Made by a program: the position numbers and the translations under genes | Part shown: in pieces, positions 1 through 7,134 of the stretch | Position numbering within the stretch: position 1 is the first letter of the stretch | Layout: every line of letters begins with the position of its first letter | Assembly: GCA_910588455.1 (NCBI GenBank) | Contig: CAJUPG010000062.1 | Coordinates: forward strand, 1 to 12,488 | Length of the DNA stretch: 12,488 bases | Source: an uncultured Oscillospiraceae bacterium | Lineage (GTDB): Bacteria > Bacillota > Clostridia > Oscillospirales > Oscillospiraceae | Reading direction: 5' to 3' | The notes under the pieces: generated by a model | The model's database searches: none | What the model was told of the DNA's origin: nothing | The model's input: only the letters and a program-made list of their open reading frames with translations

Positions 1-394
1 GGCCGTCGTGCTGGCCGTGGATGTTCAGCAGCTGCTGGCCCAGCTCCCGGAGCTGAGAGACCGTCACCAGCCGGCCATTGACCCGGCACTGGTTCTTGCC
101 GTCCCCCCGGATCTCCCGCTGGAGCAGCAGCTCGTCACCCTCCTCGGAGAGTCCCCGCTCCTCCAGCCAGTCCGCGGGCAGGGCGCCGGTGAACACCGCC
201 TCCACCCGGGCGGACTTGCTGCCGGAGCGAATCAGCTCCCGGCTGGTCCGCTCGCCTAAAACGGCGCTGATGGAGTCGATGACGATGGATTTACCTGCGC
301 CGGTTTCGCCGGTGAGGGCGTTGAACCCCGGGGCAAAGTCAATGCTGGCCGACTCAATCAGGGCGATATTTTCAATGTGCAGTGTGGAAAGCAT
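1..394 (-). CDS. recN: DNA repair ATPase RecN, N-terminal fragment
   Basis: RecN is an SMC-like ATPase that acts at DNA double-strand breaks during recombinational repair. Only the first 131 codons are present, because the gene runs off the left edge. The start ATG is at 394, with a strong GGGAGGAAG ribosome binding site about six bases upstream. The translated N terminus begins MLSTLHIENIALIES. It carries a textbook Walker A motif (GETGAGKS, residues 29-36) preceded by a DFAPGFNALT strand. Near the cut end it has the conserved stretch LLNIHGQHDG, which is typical of RecN before its coiled coil. The gene starts 16 bp after argR ends and is the last visible member of the operon. The argR-recN adjacency is standard in Firmicutes. 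The identification is secure; Walker B, the signature motif and the coiled coils lie outside the window. Confidence 0.96.
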   Translation of the reverse strand, partial: MLSTLHIENIALIESASIDFAPGFNALTGETGAGKSIVIDSISAVLGERTSRELIRSGSKSARVEAVFTGALPADWLEERGLSEEGDELLLQREIRGDGKNQCRVNGRLVTVSQLRELGQQLLNIHGQHDG

Positions 395-410
395 CCCGCT
401 TCCTCCCTCT

Positions 411-860
411 CTATTTCAACAGCCGGTGGACATTTTGGTTAAAAGCCTGGGCGGCGGCGTTGTCCCGCATCACCAGCAGCCCCACGTCGTCCCCGGCCAG
501 ACTGGCTACCATACCGTCAATTTCCATATTATCCAGCGCAGAACAGGCTGCCGACGCCAGTCCGGGCATCGTTTTAATCACCACCAAATTCTGAGCGGCC
601 TCCACAGAGAGCACGCCCTCCTTGAAGATGTTGCGCAGCCGCCCCTGGGAGTTCTCCGTCCCCAGGCGGGGATAGGCGGTGTAACGGTAACAGCCCCCGG
701 ACAGCTCTTTCACCAGATGCAGCTCCTTGATGTCCCGGGAGATGGTGGCCTGGGTGGATGGAAAGCCGCGGCTGCGAAGGGCCAGGAGCAGCTGCTCCTG
801 GGTCTCTACCGCCTGGGACTGGATAATATTCAAAATCTCCGCCTGTCGGGCTCGCTTCAT
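411..860 (-). CDS. argR: Arginine repressor ArgR/AhrC
   Basis: Arginine-responsive transcription factor of 149 residues, the usual family length. It normally works as a hexamer that represses arginine synthesis and activates catabolism when arginine binds. The N-terminal winged helix-turn-helix contains STQATISRDIKEL at residues 35-47. The C-terminal oligomerisation and arginine-binding domain contains KTMPGLASAACSALD (96-110) and the acidic AGDD motif (122-125) that contacts arginine in characterised homologues. The start ATG overlaps the nadK stop codon by 4 bp (ATGA), and a GGGAGGA ribosome binding site lies inside the end of nadK, so translation is probably coupled. No convincing ARG box was seen in this window, so its targets are presumably elsewhere. 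The call is secure; the target genes are inferred from the family. Confidence 0.96.
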   Translation of the reverse strand: MKRARQAEILNIIQSQAVETQEQLLLALRSRGFPSTQATISRDIKELHLVKELSGGCYRYTAYPRLGTENSQGRLRNIFKEGVLSVEAAQNLVVIKTMPGLASAACSALDNMEIDGMVASLAGDDVGLLVMRDNAAAQAFNQNVHRLLK

Positions 861-1729
861 GTGGCATATCCTCCCAATTTTTCATGAATGACCTGATAGA
901 AATTGCGCTGGGTCAGCCGGGCCAGCCGGACGCACCGCTTGGCCCGGCGAATCTCCACCCGCTCGCCCCCGGTCAGCCGGACGGATTTCCCCCCGTCCAC
1001 CGCCAGATACACCGCCTTCCGGCTCCCCCGGGGAGGGTGGACGGTGATCACCCGGTCCGGGTCCAGCACCATAGGCCGGGCTCCCAGCTGATGGGCGCAG
1101 ACTGGGGTGATAATCAGGCAGTTGGAGGTTGGTTCTACAATGGGCCCCCCCGCCGACATGGAGTAGGCGGTGGAGCCGGTGGGGGTAGCCACCACCACCC
1201 CGTCCCCCGACAAACTGCACAAGGCGGTCTGATCCGCCCAGACCTCCACCTCGGCTACCCGGGCCATGGAGCCCTTGGAGATCACCGCATCGTTGAGGGC
1301 CAGGTCCTCACTGAGCTGCCGGCCGCCCCGGAAGGTTTTCACCTCCAGCATCATGCGGCTCTGGGTCCGAAAGGGCTGCTGGAGCAGCTTGGGAAGCAGC
1401 TTCAGCTCCCCCCGCTCCAGTTCCGCCATAAAGCCCACACTGCCCATATTGACCCCCAAAATGGGTACGTCGTGGAGGGCCGCGTCCCGGGCTGTGTGCA
1501 AAATGGTGCCGTCCCCGCCGAAGCAGATCAGCAGATCCGCCCGGGCCAATTCCTCCTCCAGATTTTTCAATTCCATCTGGGGGGGGATCTCCAGCCGTTC
1601 CCCCTTCCTCGGTGTAAAGGGAAAACACATCACAGTTTCCGCTCCGGCGCCCTGAAGAATGCGCCGGGCCTCCAGGGCGGTACGCAGCCCCCGGTCCCGA
1701 TAGGGATTGGAACTGAGAATGATTCTCAT
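857..1729 (-). CDS. nadK: NAD kinase
   Basis: NAD kinase phosphorylates NAD to NADP and is the cell's only usual source of NADP. The 290-residue product has the expected length. The phosphate-binding motif GGDGT is at 71-75, followed by LGVNMGSVGFMAEL (91-104). ALNDAVI (144-150) is the NAD-contacting segment; the Asn-Asp pair replaces the Asn-Glu of some homologues, a common variant. The glycine-rich core SGDGVVVATPTGSTAYS (174-190) and AGGPIV (193-198) are intact. The ATG shares one base with the tlyA stop (TAATG) and has a purine-rich AAAGGAGGGGGAGG tract just upstream, which supports coupled translation. In this operon it sits next to isoprenoid genes whose pathway uses NADPH, though that link is only contextual. 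Confidence 0.97.
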   Translation of the reverse strand: MRIILSSNPYRDRGLRTALEARRILQGAGAETVMCFPFTPRKGERLEIPPQMELKNLEEELARADLLICFGGDGTILHTARDAALHDVPILGVNMGSVGFMAELERGELKLLPKLLQQPFRTQSRMMLEVKTFRGGRQLSEDLALNDAVISKGSMARVAEVEVWADQTALCSLSGDGVVVATPTGSTAYSMSAGGPIVEPTSNCLIITPVCAHQLGARPMVLDPDRVITVHPPRGSRKAVYLAVDGGKSVRLTGGERVEIRRAKRCVRLARLTQRNFYQVIHEKLGGYAT

Positions 1730-2544
1730 TACGCCTCCCCCTCCTTTGGCTGGTCCAGACTGTGCGCCTCGGCCACCAGCGCGGCCAAATCGCTTTCGTA
1801 GGGCGGCTGCTCCTTCGCGGACAAAAAACCTAAAAATTCAATGTTACCCTCCGGCCCCTTGATTGGTGAAAAGCTGATGTCCTTTACAGCAAAGCCAGCA
1901 GAGGCGGCGTGCTCCAAAAAGTGGTCCAAAACCTCCCGTTGCACCGCCGGGTCCCGGACCACCCCCTTTTTGCCCACCTTCTCCCGTCCGGCCTCAAACT
2001 GGGGTTTGATGAGACACACCGCCTGGGCGTTCTCCTTCACCAGAGGGCGCAGGGCGGGCAGAATCAGCCGCAGGGAGATAAAGGACACATCCACGCTGAA
2101 AAAGTCCAGCGGCTCCGGGATCTGCTCCGGGGTAAGATACCGGGCATTGGTCCGCTCCATGCACACCACCTGGGGGTGAATGCGCAGCCGGTAATCCAGC
2201 TGATTGCTGCCGGAATCCACGGCATAGACTTTTTGGGCCCCGTTTTGGAGCATACAGTCGGTAAAGCCCCCGGTGGAGGAGCCAATATCGGCGCATATTG
2301 CTCCGTTCAGATCAATGGGCCAGATTTGCAGGGCCTTTTCCAGCTTCAGACCGCCCCGGCTCACATAGGGCAGCGTCCTGCCCCGAACCTCAATGCTGGC
2401 CTCCGGTCCCACGGGGGTTCCCGCCTTCTCCACCTTCCGGCCGTCCACATAGACCTGCCCCGCCATAACCATAGCCTGGGCCTTCTGGCGGCTTTCCGCC
2501 AGTCCACGTTCCGTAAGGGCCACATCCAGACGCTGTTTAGCCAT
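1729..2544 (-). CDS. tlyA: TlyA family rRNA (cytidine-2'-O)-methyltransferase
   Basis: The product has 271 residues and two domains. An N-terminal S4 RNA-binding domain (about residues 3-60, beginning KQRLDVALTERGLAESRQKA) is followed by an FtsJ-type SAM-dependent methyltransferase. SAM motif I is ADIGSSTGGFTD (85-96). Further conserved segments are SRGGLKLEKAL (62-72), VDVSFISL (151-158), LIKPQFEAG (178-186) and NIEFLG (234-239). These supply the lysine, aspartate, lysine and glutamate positions expected of the FtsJ catalytic set. Characterised TlyA proteins 2'-O-methylate cytidines in ribosomal RNA and in some species are called haemolysins, a historical name. The gene overlaps the end of dxs by 8 bp and has a TGGAGGTG ribosome binding site. 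The exact rRNA target here is not known. Confidence 0.95.
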   Translation of the reverse strand: MAKQRLDVALTERGLAESRQKAQAMVMAGQVYVDGRKVEKAGTPVGPEASIEVRGRTLPYVSRGGLKLEKALQIWPIDLNGAICADIGSSTGGFTDCMLQNGAQKVYAVDSGSNQLDYRLRIHPQVVCMERTNARYLTPEQIPEPLDFFSVDVSFISLRLILPALRPLVKENAQAVCLIKPQFEAGREKVGKKGVVRDPAVQREVLDHFLEHAASAGFAVKDISFSPIKGPEGNIEFLGFLSAKEQPPYESDLAALVAEAHSLDQPKEGEA

Positions 2545-4390
2545 TGCGCAACACCTCCAGACTTCGTTTGCACAGGCTCTCCCCGTCCAGTCCCAGAGAC
2601 TTTTTCAGCTCCGCCACGCTCCCATGGGGGATAAACTGATTGCCGCAGCTGCACAAGGCCATCCGTCCCCGCCAGCCCAGCCGTCCCAGGGCGGCGGCCA
2701 GCCGGATACCCACGCTGCCGGTCTCCACGCAGTCCTCCGCCACCAGCAGCGCACCGGTCCGCCGGACGGAGGACAGCACCAGTCCAGGATCCAGGGGGGT
2801 AATCCGATTCAGCTTAATGATTTCGGGAGAAATGCCCTGGGCCTCCAGAAGCTGGGCCGCCAGCAGGAGCTCATTCATCATGGAGCCGTAGCTGACCAGG
2901 GTGATGTCCCGCCCAGGCCGCAGAACCACCGCCCGCTCCCGGCCGGAATCAGCGGTGTAAAGTCCTTGGCCTCCACGGGGGTAGCGGATGGCCACCGGCC
3001 CCCGGCCATAGAACACCGCCTCCTCCAAGGTGCGTTCCAGCTCCGCAAAGCTGGAGGGAGACCAGACGGTAATGCCCGGGATGCTGTCCAAATAAGCCAC
3101 ATCGAACACCCCCTGGTGGGTCTCACCGTCCTCTCCCACCAGACCGGCCCGGTCCACCCCAAGCACCACATGGAGGCCCTGGAGGGCCATGTCATGGAGT
3201 AGCATATCGTAAGCCCGCTGTAAAAAAGAGGAGTAGACCGCGAACACCGGGATCGCTCCCTGGCTGGCCATACCGGAGGCGATGGAGACTGCCCCCCCCT
3301 CCTCAATGCCCACATCAAAGAAGCGTTCCGGGATTTTCCGGGAAAACTCTTCCAGGCCGGTGCCGCTGCTCATAGCGGCGGTGAGGGCGCACACCCGCTT
3401 GTCTGTGTAGGCCAGCTCTACCAGCTTGCGGCCAAACACGGCGGAGTAGTTCTCTCCCGCCTCTTTTTTGGGCCTGCCGTCCTCCGGATAGAAGGCAGAA
3501 ACCCCGTGAAAGGCGTCTGGATTCTGCTCCGCAGGCGGATAGCCTTTCCCCTTTACAGTCCTTACATGGAGAAGCACCGGCCCCTCTAAGTCTACCGCAT
3601 AGCGGAGAATCCGAACCAGACCCTCCACATTATGTCCGTCTACCGGCCCCAGGTAGGTGAAGCCCATATTCTCGAACATACTACAGGGCAGCAGCGTGTG
3701 CTTCAGGGACTCTTTCAGGTGGTGGGTGAAGCGGTAGACCTTCCGGCCCACAAAGTTGCTGTTCATCACCCGGCGGTAGAATTTTTTAAAGGAGAGGTAC
3801 TGGGGCTTCAGCCGCTGGCGGGCTAAATGCTGTGCCACCCCGCCCACGTTCCGGGTAATGGACATACCGTTGTCATTCAGAATGACAAGCAGTTGTCCTT
3901 TACAGGCGCCTCCATTGGTGAGTCCCTCATAGGCCAGGCCGCCCGTGAGTGCGCCGTCGCCAATCAGAGCCGCCACTTTATAGTCTTTGCCCAGGAAATC
4001 CCGGGCTTGGGCCATACCCACCGCCACCGCCACGGAATTCGAGGCGTGGCCGGCAATAAACGCGTCGTGGACGCTCTCCGCCGGCTTGGGAAAGCCGGCA
4101 ATCCCCCCAAACTGCCGGATATTCCCCATCGCCTCTTTCCGGCCGGTGAGCATTTTGTGGATGTAACACTGGTGCCCCACGTCAAATACCAGGCGGTCCC
4201 GACTGGTGTCCAGTACCTGATGGATCGCCACTGTCAGCTCCACCACCCCCAGATTGGCCGCCAGATGGCCCCCGGTCTTGGAGACCGAGGCCACCAGCTC
4301 CTCCCGCAGCTGGGTGCACAGCGCATCGCATTGACTGGAGGATAACTCCGCCAGCAGTGGATGGGACTGCTTTTCTTCTATGCTCGTCAT
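2537..4390 (-). CDS. dxs: 1-deoxy-D-xylulose-5-phosphate synthase
   Basis: DXS is a thiamine-diphosphate enzyme that condenses pyruvate and glyceraldehyde-3-phosphate, the first step of the MEP isoprenoid route. The 617-residue length is normal. Visible motifs in order are GGHLAANLGVVELTVAIH (40-57), DVGHQ (70-74), the cofactor-binding GDGALTGG (144-151) with NDNGMSI (172-178), GPVDGHN (248-254), and DRAGLVGEDGETHQG (413-427). The segment around the catalytic glutamate reads DVGIEEGGAVSIASGMA (359-375). The usual form is close to GIAEQHAV, so the glutamate (364) is kept but the following Gln-His is Gly-Gly. The codons lie in an eight-base C run on the plus strand (3292-3299). The start ATG follows an AAGGAGG site 13 bp after the DUF212 gene. 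It sits downstream of ispA and supplies the same pathway. Confidence 0.97.
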   Translation of the reverse strand: MTSIEEKQSHPLLAELSSSQCDALCTQLREELVASVSKTGGHLAANLGVVELTVAIHQVLDTSRDRLVFDVGHQCYIHKMLTGRKEAMGNIRQFGGIAGFPKPAESVHDAFIAGHASNSVAVAVGMAQARDFLGKDYKVAALIGDGALTGGLAYEGLTNGGACKGQLLVILNDNGMSITRNVGGVAQHLARQRLKPQYLSFKKFYRRVMNSNFVGRKVYRFTHHLKESLKHTLLPCSMFENMGFTYLGPVDGHNVEGLVRILRYAVDLEGPVLLHVRTVKGKGYPPAEQNPDAFHGVSAFYPEDGRPKKEAGENYSAVFGRKLVELAYTDKRVCALTAAMSSGTGLEEFSRKIPERFFDVGIEEGGAVSIASGMASQGAIPVFAVYSSFLQRAYDMLLHDMALQGLHVVLGVDRAGLVGEDGETHQGVFDVAYLDSIPGITVWSPSSFAELERTLEEAVFYGRGPVAIRYPRGGQGLYTADSGRERAVVLRPGRDITLVSYGSMMNELLLAAQLLEAQGISPEIIKLNRITPLDPGLVLSSVRRTGALLVAEDCVETGSVGIRLAAALGRLGWRGRMALCSCGNQFIPHGSVAELKKSLGLDGESLCKRSLEVLRNG

Positions 4391-4403
4391 CGGACGCGCC
4401 TCC

Positions 4404-4856
4404 TTATTTCAGCCAAAATCCACCGCCGGCCCCCACGGTAATGCCCAGCAGCGCCCCCATGAAAACCTGTAAAGGGGTATGCCCTAACAGCTCTTGCAGC
4501 GCCTGCCCTGCCAGCTCTGGAGAAATCTGATCCAAATGATTGAGCAGGTAATTGAGCACCTTGGCCTGCTCCCCTGCCGCCCGGCGGACATTACACGCAT
4601 CGTACATCACCACCAAAGCCAGCGCCGCTGCCAGGGCAAACAGCGGACCGCCCAGGCCGTACAGCTGGGCGATGGAAGCTGCTACGGCGCACACAAAAGC
4701 GGAGTGGGAACTGGGCATTCCCCCGCTGCTGAGGAGAATTTTTAAATCCCAGGTCTTGCGCTGTACCGCGTTCAGCAGCACCTTAATGATCTGGGCCAAC
4801 AGCCATGCCAGCGCCCCCAACGCCAGAACCGGATTTCCTAACAATAGACTTTTCAT
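4404..4856 (-). CDS. Divergent PAP2 family (DUF212, YuiD-like) membrane protein
   Basis: Small integral membrane protein of 150 residues. It carries the signature segments of the DUF212 or 'divergent PAP2' family: an AQIIKVLLN stretch (21-29), SSGGMPSSHSAF (43-54), YDACNVRRAAGEQA (85-98) and LGHTPLQVFMGALLG (124-138). Hydrophobic spans are seen at about 8-28, 53-68, 70-85 and 131-148. The family is distantly related to phosphatidic acid phosphatases, and the PSSHS and VRR elements resemble parts of the PAP2 active site, but no reaction is firmly established that I know of. The gene lies between ispA and dxs, with gaps of 2 bp and 13 bp. A role on a polyprenyl or prenyl diphosphate is therefore a reasonable guess, not a demonstrated one. 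The fold-family call is firm; the function is open. Confidence 0.9.
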   Translation of the reverse strand: MKSLLLGNPVLALGALAWLLAQIIKVLLNAVQRKTWDLKILLSSGGMPSSHSAFVCAVAASIAQLYGLGGPLFALAAALALVVMYDACNVRRAAGEQAKVLNYLLNHLDQISPELAGQALQELLGHTPLQVFMGALLGITVGAGGGFWLK

Positions 4857-4858
4857 GC

Positions 4859-5725
4859 CTAAAAACTCCGTTGGGCCAGCCGCTGGGCCAGCCAGACTAA
4901 AAATTCCCGGCGTTCAAAGGAGGCCAGCGCCTCCACCGCCTGGGTAGTCAGCGCCTCCACCTGCTTGGCGCAGGCATCCAGTCCCAGCAGAGAGGCGAAG
5001 GTCTGCTTACCCTGCTCTGCGTCGGACCCTACCGGCTTACCCAGCTGCGCCTGTTCCCCCATCACATCCAGCATATCGTCCCGAATCTGGAAGGCCTGGC
5101 CCAGCTTTTCCGCATAGCCGCTCAGGGCCTGCCGCTGTTCCAGGGTCCCCCCTGCCGCGATGCAGCCCAGCTCCGCCGCCGCCTGGAGCAGCGCCCCGGT
5201 TTTCAGGCTCTGGAGCGTTTCCAGCTCCGGGAGGGTGCTGGCCCGCCCAGCCAGATCCAGAGCCTGGCCGCCCACCATCCCCAGGTGCCCCGCCCGCAGG
5301 GCCAGACAGGCCGTCCCCTGGGCGATTCGCTCCGGCGAAAGCTCCGCCTGGGACATGGCAAAAAATGCCTCCGTCAGCAGAGCATCCCCCGCCAAAATAG
5401 CCGCAGCCTCCCCAAATACTTTGTGGCTCGTAGGCCGTCCCCGGCGGAGATCGTCGTCGTCCATAGCGGGCAGGTCGTCATGAATGAGGGAATAGGTGTG
5501 GATCATTTCCACCGCGCAGGCAAAGGGGAGCACCAGCTCCACCGCGCCTCCGCACATCCGGCAAGCCTCCAGGGTCAGGACCGGGCGGATGCGCTTCCCT
5601 CCCGCCAGCAGGGAGTAGCCCATGGCCTCCTGCAAACGGGCGTATTGGGGGCTGTTTTCCATATATTTTCGCAAGAAATCCTCAATCAGCGCCTGATCCC
5701 GGTCCAAGATTGCCTCAAAGTTCAT
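4859..5725 (-). CDS. ispA: Polyprenyl synthetase (farnesyl diphosphate synthase type)
   Basis: Trans-prenyltransferase of 288 residues that condenses isopentenyl diphosphate with allylic diphosphates, most likely making farnesyl diphosphate. The first aspartate-rich motif is DDLPAMD (83-89), with DLRRGRPTSH after it, in the DDxxxxD form of bacterial short-chain enzymes. The second is QIRDDMLD (213-220). GGKRIRP (42-48) binds diphosphate, and GGQALDLAG (152-160) is also conserved. I chose the ATG at 5725 because GGGGAGGAG lies six bases before it. The alternative ATG at 5740 adds five residues (MGRSR) and has only a poorly spaced AGGA. With the chosen start the gene overlaps xseB by 11 bp. Product chain length cannot be proven from sequence, and geranylgeranyl diphosphate is the main alternative. 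Confidence 0.94.
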   Translation of the reverse strand: MNFEAILDRDQALIEDFLRKYMENSPQYARLQEAMGYSLLAGGKRIRPVLTLEACRMCGGAVELVLPFACAVEMIHTYSLIHDDLPAMDDDDLRRGRPTSHKVFGEAAAILAGDALLTEAFFAMSQAELSPERIAQGTACLALRAGHLGMVGGQALDLAGRASTLPELETLQSLKTGALLQAAAELGCIAAGGTLEQRQALSGYAEKLGQAFQIRDDMLDVMGEQAQLGKPVGSDAEQGKQTFASLLGLDACAKQVEALTTQAVEALASFERREFLVWLAQRLAQRSF

Positions 5726-5930
5726 TCTGCTCCTCCCCATTCCTGGCCAGCAGCTTCACCTTCTGTTCCGCCTTGTCCAGCTGGGCGGTACATTCCCGGG
5801 TGAGCCTGGCCCCCTCTTCAAACAGGGACAACGCCTCCTCCAGGGGGGCTTCCCCCCGGCCCAGCAGGGAGACGATCTCCTCCAACCGGTTCATGGACTC
5901 CTCAAAGGTCATTTTTTTCTTGGCTGCCAT
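5715..5930 (-). CDS. xseB: Exodeoxyribonuclease VII small subunit
   Basis: Small helical partner of XseA in exonuclease VII, a nuclease for single-stranded DNA. The product has 71 residues, the usual length. The characteristic core is MTFEESMNRLEEIVSLLGRG (7-26), followed by APLEEALSLFEEGARLTREC (27-46) and a LDKAEQKVKLL helix (53-63). I chose the ATG at 5930 because an AGGAGAGGTG ribosome binding site lies just upstream and the protein then begins MAAKKKMTFEE, as in homologues. A reading frame open to 5981 would add 17 residues that are unlike the family and overlap xseA more. Even so, the gene overlaps the end of xseA by 29 bp, which probably ties synthesis of the two subunits together. Confidence 0.95.
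   Translation of the reverse strand: MAAKKKMTFEESMNRLEEIVSLLGRGEAPLEEALSLFEEGARLTRECTAQLDKAEQKVKLLARNGEEQNEL
5730..5738 (-). promoter_or_regulatory. Ribosome binding site that decides the ispA start
   Basis: GGGGAGGAG on the minus strand lies inside the end of xseB, with six bases between GGAGG and the ATG at 5725. It favours that ATG over the upstream in-frame ATG at 5740, which overlaps this site. Confidence 0.8.
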
Positions 5931-7134
5931 ACTGCACCTCTCCTGTTTCGATTTCCTCCACCCGGCAGGCCGCCCCGCCATCGGACCATTTCAAATGAAT
6001 CCGCTCCCCCGCCGCAAGGTCCTTCGCGGAGGCCACCACCTGCCCCTCCGGGGTCTGGGCGATGGCGTAGCCCCGGGCCAGCACCTTCAGGGGACTCATG
6101 GCCTCCAGGGAGGCAGCAAGCCGCCCCAGCCGTTCCCGGCGGCGAGCCAGGGCCTGCTCCATCTCCCGCAGCAGAGTCTGGTTCTGATAGTCCAGCAGCA
6201 GCCGCTTGCCCTCAAAATACCGCTCCGGGTTGACTAAAGCCGGATTCTGGGACAAAAACACCAGCTTTTTCCGGCAATTTCCCAAATTTACAGCAACAGT
6301 CTTGCGCAGATATTCCCCTGTGGAGTCCAGCCGGGCATACAGCTCGTTCTGGTCAGGCACCGCCAACTCAGCGGCGTTGGAGGGGGTAGCCGCCCGCACG
6401 TCCGCCACAAAGTCGGCGATGGTCACGTCCGGCTCGTGGCCCACCGCGGAGATGACGGGAATTTTGGACCGGCCGATCGCCAGGGCCGCCGCTTCCTCGT
6501 TGAAAGCCCAAAGGTCCTCCATAGAGCCGCCTCCCCGCCCGGTGATAATCACATCCGCCAGGCGGTGATAGTTTACATAATCAAGAGCCGCGGCAATCTC
6601 CCGGGCGGCCCCCTCCCCCTGGACCAGCACAGGGACGACAATCACCTCCGCCAGCGGGTAGCGGGCCCCCAGAATGCGGATCATATCCCGAACCGCCGCC
6701 CCCGCCGGGGAGGTCACCAGGGCGATTTTTTCCGGGAACCGGGGCAGGGGCTTTTTCCGGTCCAGGTCAAACAGCCCCTGGGCGGCCAGCTTCCGCTTCA
6801 GCTGCTCAAAGGCTACAGCCAGTTCCCCGGCCCCCTCCGGAGTCAAACGCTCGCAGTAGAGCTGATACTGTCCGTCCCTGGGAAATACGCTGACCCGCCC
6901 GGACGCAATCACCTGCATCCCGTTTTCCGGGCGGAACCGCAGGCCGGCGGCGTTCCCCCGAAACAGAACGCACCGGATCGCCCCCTCTCCGTCCTTCAAG
7001 GAAAAGTAGTGGTGGCCTGAGGGGTAGAACTTGTAGTTGGACAGCTCCCCCCGGACCAGAATTTTGCTTAAAATGGGGTCGCTGTCCATACGGCCCTTGA
7101 TGTATTGATTTAATTGAGAGGGCGTATAGGTCAT
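5902..7134 (-). CDS. xseA: Exodeoxyribonuclease VII large subunit
   Basis: Catalytic subunit of exonuclease VII, which degrades single-stranded DNA from both ends. The product has 410 residues. An N-terminal OB-fold occupies about residues 1-98 (YTPSQLNQYIKGRMDSDP, then VRGELSNYKFYPSGHHYFSL at 27-46). The catalytic region carries VTSPAGAAVRD (140-150), GRGGGSMEDLWAFN (199-212) and VGHEPDVTIADFVADVRAAT (231-250) followed by PSNAAEL. These are the family's most conserved blocks. A helical stretch rich in Arg, Glu and Leu (about 265-355) precedes the SPLKVLARGYAI segment near the C terminus. The start ATG overlaps the previous stop by 4 bp, with an AGAGGAA ribosome binding site. The downstream xseB gene overlaps by 29 bp. 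Confidence 0.97.
   Translation of the reverse strand: MTYTPSQLNQYIKGRMDSDPILSKILVRGELSNYKFYPSGHHYFSLKDGEGAIRCVLFRGNAAGLRFRPENGMQVIASGRVSVFPRDGQYQLYCERLTPEGAGELAVAFEQLKRKLAAQGLFDLDRKKPLPRFPEKIALVTSPAGAAVRDMIRILGARYPLAEVIVVPVLVQGEGAAREIAAALDYVNYHRLADVIITGRGGGSMEDLWAFNEEAAALAIGRSKIPVISAVGHEPDVTIADFVADVRAATPSNAAELAVPDQNELYARLDSTGEYLRKTVAVNLGNCRKKLVFLSQNPALVNPERYFEGKRLLLDYQNQTLLREMEQALARRRERLGRLAASLEAMSPLKVLARGYAIAQTPEGQVVASAKDLAAGERIHLKWSDGGAACRVEEIETGEVQYGSQEKNDL
5935..5944 (-). promoter_or_regulatory. Ribosome binding site that decides the xseB start
   Basis: AGGAGAGGTG on the minus strand lies inside the last codons of xseA, with six bases between GAGG and the ATG at 5930. It supports the 71-residue form of XseB. 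Confidence 0.8.

Noticed and set aside
78..887. Long plus-strand open frame across recN and argR
   Set aside because: It is antisense to two clearly conserved proteins, has low-complexity Pro/Ser/Arg-rich composition and no recognisable motif.
884..1801. 305-codon plus-strand open frame opposite nadK
   Set aside because: A shadow of the GC-rich nadK coding sequence; the antisense product is rich in Gly, Pro and His and resembles no family.
3292..3299. Frameshift in dxs at the eight-base C run
   Set aside because: The frame is continuous through the run, with conserved DXS sequence on both sides, so there is no break; only the residue identity is odd.
5726..5740. ispA start at the ATG at 5740
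   Set aside because: Its upstream AGGA touches the start codon, while GGGGAGGAG is well placed for the ATG at 5725, and the extra MGRSR is not typical.
5931..5981. Longer xseB starting at 5981
   Set aside because: The extra 17 residues are unlike XseB, have no good ribosome binding site, and overlap xseA further; the ATG at 5930 has a strong site.
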